Origin: Thermomonas paludicola
Lineage (GTDB): Bacteria; Pseudomonadota; Gammaproteobacteria; Xanthomonadales; Xanthomonadaceae
Reading direction: 5' to 3'
DNA length: 64,000 bases
Assembly (NCBI RefSeq): GCF_024498955.1
Contig: NZ_CP093311.1
Location: 496,001-560,000, forward strand
Below the pieces are notes generated by a model. That model was not told the DNA's origin and did no database searches. It saw only the letters and a list, made by a program, of their open reading frames with translations. Within the stretch, counting starts at the first letter, position 1; every line of letters starts with the position of its first letter. Shown piece after piece: positions 31,254 to 40,122 of this stretch. Both the position numbers and the translations under genes were made by a program.

Positions 31254-32515
31254 GCGTCGGGTTCATCCATGCCGGATTTCGGGAACAGCTTCTCGGCCGC
31301 GCGCGTCAATTCGACGTCGCCGCTGCGTGCCGCTTCCCGCAGCGCCACCGTGGGTGCATGCAACAGGCGATTGGTCAGGGTGTGCGCCAGCAGTTCCAGC
31401 GCCTGCTCCGCCGGCATGCCGGCCGCCAGTTGCTGGCGCGCCTTGGCCAATGCATCCATGCGCGCCGCGTCGCCATGTGCGCGCAGCTGCAGCAGGGGTT
31501 GTTGTCGACCGCTGGCCTGCCATTGTTCGATGAAGCGCGCGGTTTGCAGCTCGACGATGGCTTCGGCCTGTTCGGCGGCTTCGCGTCGGCCGCGACGGTT
31601 GTCTTCGATCACGCGTTCCAGGTCGTCCACGGTGTACAGGAACACGTCGCGCAGGCCGGAGACGTCGTGGTCGATGTCGCGCGGCACTGCCAGGTCCAGC
31701 AACAACATGGGGCGATGCCTGCGTGCGCGCAGCGCGTGCTCGACCTGCGCGCGATGCAGGATGGGCGTGCGCGCGGCGGTGGCGGAGATCACGATGTCGG
31801 CTTCGGCCAGATGCTTGTCCAGATCGTCCAGCGGCAGCGCGATACCGCCGTGGCGACTGGCCAGCGCCTGCGCGTGCGCCAACGTGCGGTTGGCGACCAG
31901 CAAGCGCTGCACCCCGGCGTCGGCCAGGTGGCGCGCGGCCAGTTCGATGGTTTCACCCGCGCCAATCAACAGCACCGTGGAGTCATCGAGGCGCGCGAAA
32001 TTGTCCTGTGCCAGCCGCACCGCCGTGGACGCCACCGAGACCGGGTTGGCGCCGATGCGGGTATCGGTACGTGCCCGCTTGGCGGTGGCGAACGCCTGCT
32101 GGAACAGCCGATCCAGCTGTCCGCCGAGGGTGCCTGCCTGGCGAGAGATCGTCCATGCCTGTTTCACCTGGCCGAGGATCTGCGGCTCGCCCAGTACCAG
32201 TGAATCCAGCCCGCTGGCGACCCGGAACAGATGGCGCACGGCGTCGACGTCGCAGTGGCGGTAAAGGTAGGCGTGCAGGTCGCTGCCGGCGCCCGGATGC
32301 GCGGCCAGCCAGTCGGCGAGCAAGGTGCCGTCGCCCTCGACGTGGGCGTAGAGCTCGGTGCGATTGCAGGTGGACAGCAGGACTGCCTCATGCACCTGCG
32401 GCAGGCCGTGCAGCGAGGCCAGCGCCGGTGCCAGCGCGTCCGGGGCAAATGCCACCCGCTCGCGCAGGGCAACCGGCGCGGTCTGGTGGTTGATGCCAAG
32501 GACGTACAGATTCAT
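31250..32515 (-). CDS. hemA: Glutamyl-tRNA reductase
   Basis: HemA reduces Glu-tRNA(Glu) to glutamate-1-semialdehyde, the first step of the C5 haem pathway. The 421-residue protein starts [20 protein letters not shown]; the catalytic Cys50 is in [21 protein letters not shown]-binding and dimer segments are [40 protein letters not shown] and [20 protein letters not shown]. The pair with prfA is conserved, and the divergent TPR-lolB-ispE operon matches the order known in Pseudomonas aeruginosa. The divergent gap of 90 bp holds both promoters, but I could not assign them. Confidence 0.97.
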
Positions 32516-32605
32516 GTGGATGGGCGGGTTGGCAAGGTTTCGCGAATTCGTTCAGGAGCCTGCGCTAAGCTGCGGGCCCAGCCCGACATTGTACCGACCC
32601 CTTCC

Positions 32606-34282
32606 ATGCCCATCCTGCAACGTTCTGGCCTGCGCTTGCTTCTGCTGGTTGCGCTCCACGTCTGGATTCCGGTCGTCGTGGCCGGCCAGGTGGCCGCTCC
32701 GGCGCGGATTGATCCGTTGGAGGCCAGTTTGGCGGGTGAATTCGCCCTGCAGGACGGCCATTTGCCCGACGCCGCGCGCCATTATCTGCAAGCCGCGCTT
32801 GCTGCGCAGGATCCGGTACTGGCGGAGCGCGCCACGCGCATCGCCCTGCTGGCGGATGAGGATGCGCTGGCGCGCCAGGCGTACGCCACGTGGAGCACGC
32901 TGGCGCCGCAAGCGACGCCAGCCAGGCAAATGGTGGCCACCACGCTTGCCCTGCGCGCGGGGCAGAAGCGCCAGGCGCGGCGTGAATTGCGCGCGTTGTT
33001 GGCCGAGCCGGATGGCTGGCGCCCCGCCCTGACCGCATTGATGGGCGCGGTGGGCAAGCAGCAGGCGCTGGTGGTGGCGCTGATGGGCGAAATCGTCCAG
33101 CGCGACCAGTTTCCCGATGAACTGCAAGCCTGGCTGGGGTTGGGCGGGCTGGCGCAGCGGCTGGAGCAGCCCAAGCTGGTGGACGCCATCATCCGGCAGG
33201 TGGTTGCGCGTTTTCCCGGTGAGCCGAGGGTCGCGCTGCTGCGCGCGCAATGGTTGCGCGAAGTCGGCAGGCTGGCCGAGGCGCGCACGGTGCTGGACGG
33301 ATTGGAAGATCCGGCGCGACTGTCGCCGACCTTGCGCTGGGCGCTTGCCGGTGAATACGACGCGGCGGGTGATCCCGGCAAGGCCGCAGAAGTGCTGTCT
33401 CGCGGCCCGCAGGATGACGACAGCTACCGGCAACGCGCCGCGCTGCTGGACAAGGCGGGGGACAAGGCGGGGCTGGCTGCGCTGTACGCCGAGCTCAAGC
33501 GGGGCGCGACCGAGCCCAATCCGGCACGCCGGCTGTTGCTGGGCCAGCTGGCCGAACTGCTTGGTCGATTCGACGAAGCGCTGGACTGGTATGCCAATGT
33601 TCCCGGGCAGAGCGCGCAGGGCCTGACGCGGCTGCGAACTGCGTATGTATTGCACGCGATGGGGCGCGGCACGGACGCCATCGCCGCCCTGCGGGCGATC
33701 CAGTCGGATGCGGTGCTGGACGACGACACGCGCCGCGACGGCTATCTGATGGAGGCCGATCTGCAGCGGATCGACAAGAATCCCGCTGCCGAGCAGGACG
33801 CGTATGCGCGGGGCCTGGCTGCGTTTGCCGACAACATCGAGCTGCTTTACGCGCGCGCGCTGATGTGGGAGCGCCTCGATGACATCGGCAAGTCCGAGGC
33901 CGATCTGCGCCGCGTGCTGGTGATTGCCCCCGACAACGTGGCTGCGCTCAACGCACTGGGCTACACCCTGGCCGACCGCACCCGGCGTTTCCGCGAGGCG
34001 CTGGAGCTGATTGATCGCGCGCGCGTGGCCGACCCGGGCAATGCCGCGATCATCGACAGCTATGGCTGGGTCTTGTTCCGCCTGGGCAAGTCGCGCGAGG
34101 CACTGGGTCACTTGCGCCATGCCTACGCCCTGCAGAAAGACCCGGACATTGCCAGCCACCTCGGCCTGGTGCTGTGGGCACTGGGCCAGAAGGACGAGGC
34201 GCGCCGCTATTTTGAAGAGGCGCGCAAGCTGGAGCCCGACAATCGTTCGCTGCAGCGCGCGCTGCAGGAGACTGGTGCGTGA
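32606..34282 (+). CDS. Exported TPR-repeat protein upstream of lolB
   Basis: A 558-residue protein with an N-terminal signal sequence (GLRLLLLVALHVWIPVVVAG) and many tetratricopeptide repeats along its length, clearest in the C-terminal third (NVAALNALGYTLADRTRRFR, AIIDSYGWVLFRLGKSREAL, DIASHLGLVLWALGQKDEAR). Orthologues sit in the same place between hemA and lolB in Pseudomonas and Xanthomonas. It is likely periplasmic or outer-membrane associated; role unproven, but cotranscription with lolB suggests envelope assembly. The ATG at 32606 is just before the signal peptide. It overlaps lolB by 4 nt (GTGA). Confidence 0.88.
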   Translation: MPILQRSGLRLLLLVALHVWIPVVVAGQVAAPARIDPLEASLAGEFALQDGHLPDAARHYLQAALAAQDPVLAERATRIALLADEDALARQAYATWSTLAPQATPARQMVATTLALRAGQKRQARRELRALLAEPDGWRPALTALMGAVGKQQALVVALMGEIVQRDQFPDELQAWLGLGGLAQRLEQPKLVDAIIRQVVARFPGEPRVALLRAQWLREVGRLAEARTVLDGLEDPARLSPTLRWALAGEYDAAGDPGKAAEVLSRGPQDDDSYRQRAALLDKAGDKAGLAALYAELKRGATEPNPARRLLLGQLAELLGRFDEALDWYANVPGQSAQGLTRLRTAYVLHAMGRGTDAIAALRAIQSDAVLDDDTRRDGYLMEADLQRIDKNPAAEQDAYARGLAAFADNIELLYARALMWERLDDIGKSEADLRRVLVIAPDNVAALNALGYTLADRTRRFREALELIDRARVADPGNAAIIDSYGWVLFRLGKSREALGHLRHAYALQKDPDIASHLGLVLWALGQKDEARRYFEEARKLEPDNRSLQRALQETGA

Positions 34283-34923
34283 AGCGGTTGGTCTGCGCTG
34301 CGCTGGCCGTGCTGCTGGCCGGCTGCCAGACGCTGGCGCCGGGCACGGAGCCGGCGCCAGCGGCAGACGCCGAGGTTGCAACTGCCGCGCAGCGCCTGCG
34401 CGCCGACGCGTTGGGGCTGGCGTCTGGCGACTGCATGGCGCCGGCCTGGTCGATGGACGGACGCGTGGCCTTGTCCAATGGAAAGCAGGGCGGCAGCGGG
34501 CGAATCGAGTGGCTGCAAGGTGCCGGCAGCGTGCACCTGCAGCTGTCGGCGCCGGTGACCCGGCAGGGCTGGGTGCTGGATGCCGATTCGCAGGGTGCCG
34601 TGCTGCATGGCTTGCCCGAAGGTCCCCGGCGCGACATGGATGCCGCCCGCCTGCTGCGGGACGCCACGGGTTGGGACATCCCGATCAGTGCCCTGGGATG
34701 CTGGCTGCGCGCGGCGGCGGCCGACATCGCGCGTTTTGGCCCGGCGCGCGTCGAGTACGGTGCGGACCTGTTGCCACGGCGGATCGCGCAGGCAGGCTGG
34801 GTCATTGCTTTCGATGGGTGGAAACCGGGCCCGGCGGCCTCGATCCCCATGCCCTCGCGAATCGATGCGCAACGCGGCAGTGATCGCGTGCGCCTGATCG
34901 TGGATCGATGGGGCGAGGAGTGA
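34279..34923 (+). CDS. lolB: Outer-membrane lipoprotein receptor LolB
   Basis: LolB takes lipoproteins from LolA and inserts them into the inner leaflet of the outer membrane. The 214-residue precursor has a lipobox LLAGC (Cys16) after a short hydrophobic signal, then the LolB beta-barrel half: [40 protein letters not shown] and the end [18 protein letters not shown]. The GTG start overlaps the TPR gene's stop, and its TGA overlaps the ispE GTG, so three genes are translationally linked. Confidence 0.92.
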   Translation: MKRLVCAALAVLLAGCQTLAPGTEPAPAADAEVATAAQRLRADALGLASGDCMAPAWSMDGRVALSNGKQGGSGRIEWLQGAGSVHLQLSAPVTRQGWVLDADSQGAVLHGLPEGPRRDMDAARLLRDATGWDIPISALGCWLRAAAADIARFGPARVEYGADLLPRRIAQAGWVIAFDGWKPGPAASIPMPSRIDAQRGSDRVRLIVDRWGEE

Positions 34924-35792
34924 GCGCATTTCCCGCCAGTGCCGGCTGGACCGCATGGCCGGCCCCGGCCAAGCTGAACCTGTTCTTGCACATCACCGGG
35001 CGGCGCGCGGATGGCTATCACGCGCTGCAGACCGTGTTCCGCCTGCTGGACTGGGGCGACACCGTGTTCCTGCGCCCGCGCAGCGATGGCGTCATCGTCC
35101 GCATTGGCGACGGTGCGCCGGGAGTCGCGGAGGCCGACGATTTGCTGGTGCGTGCTGCTAAATTGCTGAAAAATTCATTGAATTGCCCACAAGGTGCCGA
35201 TATCGGCATCGAAAAGCGCATTCCGGCAGGAGCGGGTCTTGGCGGCGGTTCCTCCGATGCGGCGACTGTCCTGGTGGCGCTGGATCGGCTGTGGGGCCTG
35301 CACCTGGGGGTCGATCGGCTGGCCGCGCTGGGCTTGAAGCTGGGAGCAGATGTGCCGGTGTTCGTGCGCGGGCGCAATGCCTGGGCGGAGGGCGTGGGCG
35401 AGCAGTTGGTGCCTGTCGCGTTGCCGCCTGCGTGCTATGTGTTGGCCCATCCTGCGGTGCATGCCGCCACCGCAGCGCTGTTCCAGGCGCCTGATTTGAC
35501 GCGCGATGCGTCACCCACGACAATAGCGGGCTTCCTTTCCGGAACCGAGCTCGGCAATGCGTTCGAGCCGGTACTGCGCCGCCGCGAACCCGCCGTCGAG
35601 GCACTGTTCGGCGCGCTGGCGCGTATCGGTTCACCGCGGTTGACGGGGTCGGGGAGCGGCTGTTTCGTGGAGTTCGCCGATCGCGATTCCGCACGGCAGG
35701 CGTTGGCCGCGCTGCCGCCGGGCATCAATGCCTGGCTGGCGTGCGGGGCGGAACGGTCGCCGCTGCTGGATGCAGTGGAACTGCATTTCTAG
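34920..35792 (+). CDS. ispE: 4-diphosphocytidyl-2-C-methyl-D-erythritol kinase
   Basis: IspE phosphorylates CDP-ME in the MEP isoprenoid pathway. It is a GHMP kinase: substrate region [23 protein letters not shown] loop [20 protein letters not shown] and the C-terminal motif [12 protein letters not shown]. The GTG at 34920 (290 residues) overlaps the lolB stop; an in-frame ATG at 34908 would add four residues and has no better ribosome-binding site. Its TAG stop at 35790-35792 overlaps the first two bases of tRNA-Gln, which is unusual because RNase P cleavage would remove part of the stop codon. Confidence 0.95.
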   Translation: MSAFPASAGWTAWPAPAKLNLFLHITGRRADGYHALQTVFRLLDWGDTVFLRPRSDGVIVRIGDGAPGVAEADDLLVRAAKLLKNSLNCPQGADIGIEKRIPAGAGLGGGSSDAATVLVALDRLWGLHLGVDRLAALGLKLGADVPVFVRGRNAWAEGVGEQLVPVALPPACYVLAHPAVHAATAALFQAPDLTRDASPTTIAGFLSGTELGNAFEPVLRRREPAVEALFGALARIGSPRLTGSGSGCFVEFADRDSARQALAALPPGINAWLACGAERSPLLDAVELHF

Positions 35793-35866
35793 GGGCGTCG
35801 CCAAGTGGTTAAGGCACCGGGTTTTGATCCCGGCATTCGCAGGTTCGAATCCTGCCGCCCCTGCCA
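35791..35866 (+). tRNA. tRNA-Gln (anticodon TTG)
   Basis: A 76-nt cloverleaf with encoded CCA. Acceptor AGGGGCG (35791-35797) pairs with CGCCCCT (35856-35862), G73 discriminator, CCA at 35864-35866. The anticodon arm CCGGG/CCCGG holds the loop TTTTGAT with TTG at 35824-35826; T-loop TTCGAAT. G73 and U35 agree with GlnRS identity elements. The 1-72 pair is A-U instead of the U-A of E. coli tRNA-Gln. It begins inside the ispE stop codon and lies 50 bp before prs. Confidence 0.97.
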
Positions 35867-35916
35867 ATCCGCGCCTCGGCGCTCCGTTCATCGCACCTCC
35901 AACCACGGCCACCAAC

Positions 35917-36876
35917 ATGCAAGACAATCCGAACTTGCTGGTCTTCTCGGGCAATGCCAACAAGCCGTTGGCGGAGGCCGTCTGCCGCGAGCTTGGCGTG
36001 CGTCTTGGCAAGGCGCTGGTCAGCCGCTTCTCCGACGGCGAAGTGCAGGTGGAAATCGAGGAGAGCGTGCGCCGCCAGGAGGTGTACGTCATCCAGTCGA
36101 CGAACGCGCCGACCGCCGAGAATTTCATGGAGCTGCTGGTGCTGATCGACGCGCTCAAGCGCGCCTCGGCGGCCAGTGTCACCGCGGTGGTGCCGTATTT
36201 CGGCTATGCCCGCCAGGATCGTCGCCCGCGCTCGTCGCGCGTGCCGATCACGGCCAAGGTGGCGGCCAAGATGTTCAGCGCGGTGAATACCGACCGCGTG
36301 CTGACCGTGGACCTGCATGCCGACCAGATCCAGGGCTTCTTCGATCTGCCGGTGGACAACGTATACGCCTCGCCGTTGCTGCTGGCCGACATCTGGCGCG
36401 CGCACGGCACCGACAACGTGATCGTGGTATCGCCCGATGTCGGCGGCGTGGTGCGCGCGCGCGCCATCGCCAAGCGCCTGGATGATGCCGACCTGGCCAT
36501 CATCGACAAGCGCCGGCCCAAGGCCAACGTGGCCACGGTGATGAACATCATCGGTGACGTGGAAGGCAAGACCTGCGTGCTGGTGGATGACATCGTGGAT
36601 ACCGCCGGCACGTTGTGCGCCGCTGCCAATGCGCTGAAAGAGCGCGGCGCGCGCAAGGTCGTGGCCTACTGCGTGCATCCGGTGCTGTCGGGCGCGGCGA
36701 TCGACAACCTCAACAAGTCGTCGCTCGATGAGCTGGTGGTCACCGATACCATCACCCTGTCGGCGGCCGCCAGTGCGTGCCCGAAGGTTCGCCAGCTCAG
36801 CGTGGCCGAGTTGCTGGCGGAGACCATTCGGCGCATGGCGTTCGGCGAGTCGGTCAGTTCGCTGTACGTCGATTGA
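35917..36876 (+). CDS. prs: Ribose-phosphate pyrophosphokinase
   Basis: Prs makes PRPP from ribose-5-phosphate and ATP for nucleotide, histidine and tryptophan synthesis. The 319-residue protein starts [20 protein letters not shown], with [40 protein letters not shown], the metal/ATP motif [18 protein letters not shown] and the PRPP loop [12 protein letters not shown]. The ATG at 35917 follows tRNA-Gln by 50 bp. A strong terminator follows at 36917-36946, separating it from rplY. Confidence 0.97.
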   Translation: MQDNPNLLVFSGNANKPLAEAVCRELGVRLGKALVSRFSDGEVQVEIEESVRRQEVYVIQSTNAPTAENFMELLVLIDALKRASAASVTAVVPYFGYARQDRRPRSSRVPITAKVAAKMFSAVNTDRVLTVDLHADQIQGFFDLPVDNVYASPLLLADIWRAHGTDNVIVVSPDVGGVVRARAIAKRLDDADLAIIDKRRPKANVATVMNIIGDVEGKTCVLVDDIVDTAGTLCAAANALKERGARKVVAYCVHPVLSGAAIDNLNKSSLDELVVTDTITLSAAASACPKVRQLSVAELLAETIRRMAFGESVSSLYVD

Positions 36877-36916
36877 CAACGGTTTTCGTGCCGTCGGCGT
36901 GCCGGCGACACATCTC

Positions 36917-36946
36917 CACTCACCTGGTCGCGGGTGAGTGTTTTTT
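36917..36946 (+). terminator. Rho-independent terminator of prs
   Basis: An 8-bp stem (CACTCACC at 36917-36924, GGTGAGTG at 36933-36940) with an 8-nt loop, followed immediately by six T residues. A separate 6-bp hairpin with GCGA tetraloop (36947-36962) abuts it and would lie in any read-through leader of rplY. Confidence 0.9.
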
Positions 36947-36990
36947 ACCGCCGCGAGGCGGTTCCATCGCAACGAAAGTGAGTCATTCCA

Positions 36991-37644
36991 ATGTCCGAAC
37001 ACACCATCAAGGCCACTGGCCGCAACGCCGGAGGGAAGGGTGCGAGCCGCCGCCTGCGTCGTGCCGCCCAGCTCCCGGCCATCGTTTACGGCGGCACCGC
37101 CGCCCCGCAGTCCATCCAGATCGAGCATGAGCAGATCTGGCTCGCCAGCCAGCACGAATGGTTCTATTCGTCGATCCTGAACCTGGACATCGGCGGCAAG
37201 GTCGAGCAGGTGCTGCTGCGCGACATGCATCGCCATCCGTACAAGCAGCTGATCATGCATCTGGACTTCCAGCGTGTGGATGCCGCCCAGGCCCTGCGCA
37301 CCAAGGTGCAGCTGCACTTCCTGAATCAGGACGTGTCGCCGGCCGGCAAGACCAGTGGCGTCGTCGTCATGCATGAGCTGACCGAAGTCGAAATCAGCTG
37401 CCTGCCGAAGGATCTGCCGAACGCCATCGAGGTCGATCTGTCCGACCTGGCGATCGGCGCGGTGGTTCACCTGTCCGACCTGAAGCTTCCGGCGGGCGTG
37501 GAACTTCCCGCGTTGAAGCTGGGCAAGGAACACGATGTGGCCGTGGTGGTTGCCAAGCACGGCAAGGAAGACGTGGAAGCCGCTGGCGCCCCTGCAACTG
37601 CCGAAGTGCCGGCAACGAAGGCGTCCAAGAAGGACGAGAAGTAA
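36991..37644 (+). CDS. rplY: 50S ribosomal protein L25 (CTC form)
   Basis: L25 binds 5S rRNA in the large subunit. The 217-residue product is the two-domain CTC/TL5 form: an N-terminal 5S-binding barrel (RRLRRAAQLPAIVYGG, IEHEQIWLASQHEWFYSSIL, HPYKQLIMHLDFQRVDAAQ) and a C-terminal domain (KDLPNAIEVDLSDLAIGAVV, HLSDLKLPAGVELPAL) ending in an alanine/lysine-rich tail. E. coli has only the short N-terminal form. It sits between prs and pth, as in most gammaproteobacteria of this lineage. Confidence 0.96.
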   Translation: MSEHTIKATGRNAGGKGASRRLRRAAQLPAIVYGGTAAPQSIQIEHEQIWLASQHEWFYSSILNLDIGGKVEQVLLRDMHRHPYKQLIMHLDFQRVDAAQALRTKVQLHFLNQDVSPAGKTSGVVVMHELTEVEISCLPKDLPNAIEVDLSDLAIGAVVHLSDLKLPAGVELPALKLGKEHDVAVVVAKHGKEDVEAAGAPATAEVPATKASKKDEK

Positions 37645-37655
37645 TCGCGAAGCGC

Positions 37656-37677
37656 CCCGCCGGCGTTTGCCGGCGGG
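37656..37677 (+). promoter_or_regulatory. Hairpin between rplY and pth
   Basis: A 9-bp perfect stem (CCCGCCGGC at 37656-37664, GCCGGCGGG at 37669-37677) with the loop GTTT, 11 bp past the rplY stop. It lacks a U-run, so it may attenuate or protect the mRNA; full termination is less likely, because pth starts only 28 bp later. Confidence 0.5.
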
Positions 37678-37704
37678 CTGCCCGCATTGCTTCGTGCCAT
37701 TGCA

Positions 37705-38289
37705 ATGGCTGGACTGCGCCTCATCGTCGGGCTGGGCAATCCCGGTGCCGAACACGCCCGAACCCGGCACAACGCCGGGTTCTGGTTTATTGACGCCCTG
37801 GCGCAGCAGGCTGGCGTGCGCTTTGGCCTGGAAAGCAAGCTGTTCGGCGAAACCGCGAAGCTCGAGTTTGCCGGGCAGGCGTTGTGGCTGCTGAAGCCCG
37901 CCACGTTCATGAATTTGTCCGGCAAGTCGATCGCGGCGGCGTTGCGCTATTGGAAGATCGAACCGGACGACATGCTGGTGGTGCACGACGAGCTGGATCT
38001 TTCCCCCGGCGTTGCGCGATTGAAGTTTGACGGCGGGCATGGCGGCCAGAATGGCCTGCGCGACACCATCCGCCTGCTTGGGCACGGCCAGTTCCATCGC
38101 CTGCGGATTGGCATTGGCCATCCCGGGCACAAGGACAAAGTGACGTCGTGGGTACTGGGCCGGCCGGGCAGTGCCGACGAAGCCTTGATCCTGCGCGCCA
38201 TTGGCGATGCGATCGATGCGCTGCCGCTGGCGGTGCAGGGCAACTATCAGGATGCGATGACGCGGTTGCATACGCCGCGTCCGCAATGA
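37705..38289 (+). CDS. pth: Peptidyl-tRNA hydrolase
   Basis: Pth recycles tRNA from peptidyl-tRNA released by stalled ribosomes. The 194-residue protein has [20 protein letters not shown] with the catalytic His in [11 protein letters not shown], the FMNLSGKSI motif and Asp in [31 protein letters not shown] is also characteristic. The ATG at 37705 lies directly before MAGLRLIVG; an upstream in-frame TTG (37687) is less likely because the conserved fold starts here. It precedes ychF by 49 bp. Confidence 0.97.
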   Translation: MAGLRLIVGLGNPGAEHARTRHNAGFWFIDALAQQAGVRFGLESKLFGETAKLEFAGQALWLLKPATFMNLSGKSIAAALRYWKIEPDDMLVVHDELDLSPGVARLKFDGGHGGQNGLRDTIRLLGHGQFHRLRIGIGHPGHKDKVTSWVLGRPGSADEALILRAIGDAIDALPLAVQGNYQDAMTRLHTPRPQ

Positions 38290-38338
38290 ATTCATCGCGC
38301 CGGCCATGTGCCGGTGCGGCAACGGAGCATTACGCGAC

Positions 38339-39430
38339 ATGGGCATCAAATGCGGCATCGTCGGCTTGCCGAACGTCGGCAAGTCCACCCTGTTCAACGC
38401 GCTGACCAAGGCCGGCATCGCCGCGGCCAACTTCCCGTTCTGCACCATCGAGCCGAACGTGGGCGTGGTGCCGGTACCGGATCCGCGCTTGAATGCGCTG
38501 GCCGAGATCGTCAAGCCGCAGCGGGTTCTGCCGACCGCCGTGGAATTCGTGGACATCGCCGGGCTGGTGGCCGGGGCTGCCAGCGGCGAAGGGCTTGGCA
38601 ACAAGTTCCTCGCCCATATCCGCGAAGTCGATGCAATCACCCATGTGGTGCGCTGCTTCGAGAACGACGACGTGATCCACGTCAACAACAAGGTCGATCC
38701 GCTGGCCGACATCGACACCATCGACACCGAACTGGCGCTGGCCGACCTGGAGTCGGTGGACAAGGCCCTGCAGCGCGCCGAGCGCGCGGCCAAGACCGGT
38801 GACAAGGATGCGAAAATCCGCGCCGAAGTCCTCGGGCGCGTCCGTGCCGCCCTGGATGACGGCAAGCCCGCACGTTCGCTGGCGCTGACCGAGGACGATC
38901 GCGGCCAGCTGCGCGACTTGTTCCTGCTCACGCTGAAGCCGGTGATGTACGTGGCGAACGTGCTGGAGGATGGCTTTGAAGGCAACCCGCATCTGGACGC
39001 GGTGCGCGCGCGCGCGGCTGGCGAGGGTGCGGAAGTGGTGCCGGTGTCGGCCGCCATCGAGGAGGAGCTGAGCCAGCTCGAAGATGCCGACCGCGACGAG
39101 TTCCTCAGGGATCTTGGGTTGGACGAGCCGGGCCTGAACCGGGTGATTCGCGCTGCTTACAAGTTGCTGGGCTTGCAGACGTACTTCACAGCGGGCGTGA
39201 AGGAGGTGCGCGCGTGGACGGTCAAGGCCGGAAGCACCGCGCCGCAGGCTGCGGGCGTGATCCATACCGACTTCGAGAAGGGCTTCATCCGCGCCGAGAC
39301 CATTGGTTACGACGATTTCCTGAAATACCGGGGCGAATCCGGCGCCCGCGATGCCGGCCGCCTGCGTCTGGAGGGCAAGGAGTATCGCGTTCAAGAGGGT
39401 GACGTGCTGCATTTCCGCTTCAACGTCTGA
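38339..39430 (+). CDS. ychF: Redox-regulated ribosome-binding ATPase YchF
   Basis: YchF (Ola1) is an Obg-family P-loop protein that prefers ATP. The 363-residue product begins [20 protein letters not shown] (Walker A), followed by [20 protein letters not shown] (Walker B region) and the nucleotide-specificity motif NVLE (in [11 protein letters not shown]) instead of NKxD. A coiled-coil helical insert ([18 protein letters not shown]) and a TGS domain ([20 protein letters not shown]) complete it. The conserved redox-type cysteine near the P-loop (FPFCTIEPN) is present. It ends the rightward lolB-ychF block. Confidence 0.97.
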   Translation: MGIKCGIVGLPNVGKSTLFNALTKAGIAAANFPFCTIEPNVGVVPVPDPRLNALAEIVKPQRVLPTAVEFVDIAGLVAGAASGEGLGNKFLAHIREVDAITHVVRCFENDDVIHVNNKVDPLADIDTIDTELALADLESVDKALQRAERAAKTGDKDAKIRAEVLGRVRAALDDGKPARSLALTEDDRGQLRDLFLLTLKPVMYVANVLEDGFEGNPHLDAVRARAAGEGAEVVPVSAAIEEELSQLEDADRDEFLRDLGLDEPGLNRVIRAAYKLLGLQTYFTAGVKEVRAWTVKAGSTAPQAAGVIHTDFEKGFIRAETIGYDDFLKYRGESGARDAGRLRLEGKEYRVQEGDVLHFRFNV

Positions 39431-39491
39431 ATCAAGGTGGCGTGGGCGACGCGGCAGTCGCGCGCGGTTGCGACTTTTTGCGCGAAAGCCG

Positions 39492-39520
39492 TTGACAGGT
39501 TCAAATGCCACGCCCACAAT
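39492..39520 (+). promoter_or_regulatory. Promoter of the tRNA-Tyr/Gly/Thr-tuf operon
   Basis: Perfect -35 TTGACA (39492-39497), a 17-bp spacer and CACAAT (39515-39520, four of six). The predicted start about 7 nt later is 38 nt before tRNA-Tyr. It is one of the best sigma-70 promoters in the window, as expected for stable RNA genes. Confidence 0.7.
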
Positions 39521-39564
39521 AACGGGCTCTTTGAAGGGCTTCATTGCCCTTTAGCGAGAAGTTC

Positions 39565-39650
39565 GGAGGGATACCCAAGCGGCCAACGGGGGCAGACTGT
39601 AAATCTGCTGGCTTACGCCTTCGGTGGTTCGAATCCACCTCCCTCCACCA
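39565..39650 (+). tRNA. tRNA-Tyr (anticodon GTA)
   Basis: An 86-nt class II tRNA with long variable arm. Acceptor GGAGGGA (39565-39571) pairs with TCCCTCC (39640-39646), A73, encoded CCA at 39648-39650. Anticodon loop CTGTAAA gives GTA at 39599-39601; T-loop TTCGAAT. First tRNA of the Tyr-Gly-Thr-tuf-Trp group. Confidence 0.98.
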
Positions 39651-39822
39651 GTTCCAGAGGATCGTTGCTGTACCAGGTGTCGGGTTGTACAGGGTGCGGA
39701 TCGGAGGTGGATGAGAGCCACCGCTGGTTCGACAGCAAGGCGAAGCCTTGCTGAGCGCGCCGAAGGCGCGGCCCGGAGGGCCAAGGGCGGAATGCCCGCA
39801 GCCATCCACCTCCCTCCGCCAG
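39651..39822 (+). ncRNA. Structured spacer RNA after tRNA-Tyr, ending in a tRNA 3'-end copy (rtT-like candidate)
   Basis: This 172-bp spacer is part of the tRNA transcript. It holds four consecutive perfect hairpins: 39734-39752 (8 bp, loop GAA), 39756-39770 (6 bp, loop GAA), 39771-39781 (4 bp, loop GGA) and 39785-39797 (4 bp). All are enclosed by an 11-bp perfect stem, GGAGGTGGATG (39703-39713) with CATCCACCTCC (39803-39813). The last arm belongs to a 19-nt copy of the tRNA-Tyr 3' end. E. coli tyrT likewise has spacer repeats of about 178 bp, each carrying 19 bp of the tRNA-Tyr 3' end and giving rtT RNA; homology is not shown. Function unknown. Confidence 0.4.
39804..39822 (+). repeat. Imperfect copy of the tRNA-Tyr 3' end
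   Basis: This 19-bp segment matches tRNA-Tyr positions 39633-39651 in 18 of 19 bases (one A to G change next to the CCA). The distance between copies is 171 bp. It could be an RNA-structure element, or the scar of an integration event at the tRNA; no integrase or phage gene is present. Confidence 0.8.
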
Positions 39823-39882
39823 CGTCATTGCGTCAAGTCGCGGGCCTTACCAGTCCGCGAGCAACAAGACAGGTCTCCCTGT

Positions 39883-39956
39883 GCGGGAGTAGTTCAATGG
39901 TAGAACATCAGTTTTCCAAACTGATTACGAGGGTTCGATTCCCTTCTCCCGCTCCA
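39883..39956 (+). tRNA. tRNA-Gly (anticodon TCC)
   Basis: A 74-nt tRNA. Acceptor GCGGGAG (39883-39889) pairs with CTCCCGC (39946-39952), U73, encoded CCA. The anticodon stem TCAGT/ACTGA holds loop TTTCCAA with TCC at 39915-39917. T-loop TTCGATT. Confidence 0.97.
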
Positions 39957-39994
39957 CCATTGCATTGCATCGCACGGTCCTGTTTGCACAATCT

Positions 39995-40070
39995 GCTCAC
40001 GTAGCTCAGTCGGTAGAGCACCTCCTTGGTAAGGAGGAGGTCGATGGTTCGATTCCATTCGTGAGCACCA
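39995..40070 (+). tRNA. tRNA-Thr (anticodon GGT)
   Basis: A 76-nt tRNA. Acceptor GCTCACG (39995-40001) pairs with CGTGAGC (40060-40066), A73, encoded CCA. Anticodon stem CCTCC/GGAGG with loop TTGGTAA gives GGT at 40028-40030. It precedes tuf by 52 bp, the same neighbour relation as E. coli thrT-tufB. Confidence 0.98.
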
Positions 40071-40122
40071 CATTTCGCAACTCCACGCCTGTTCCGTCAG
40101 GCAAATCCAACGAGACGCAGCC

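Noticed and set aside
39633..39822. attL/attR-like repeat marking an excised or integrated element at tRNA-Tyr
   Set aside because: The interval is only 171 bp, with no integrase or foreign composition. An RNA-structure explanation fits better, though an old scar cannot be excluded.
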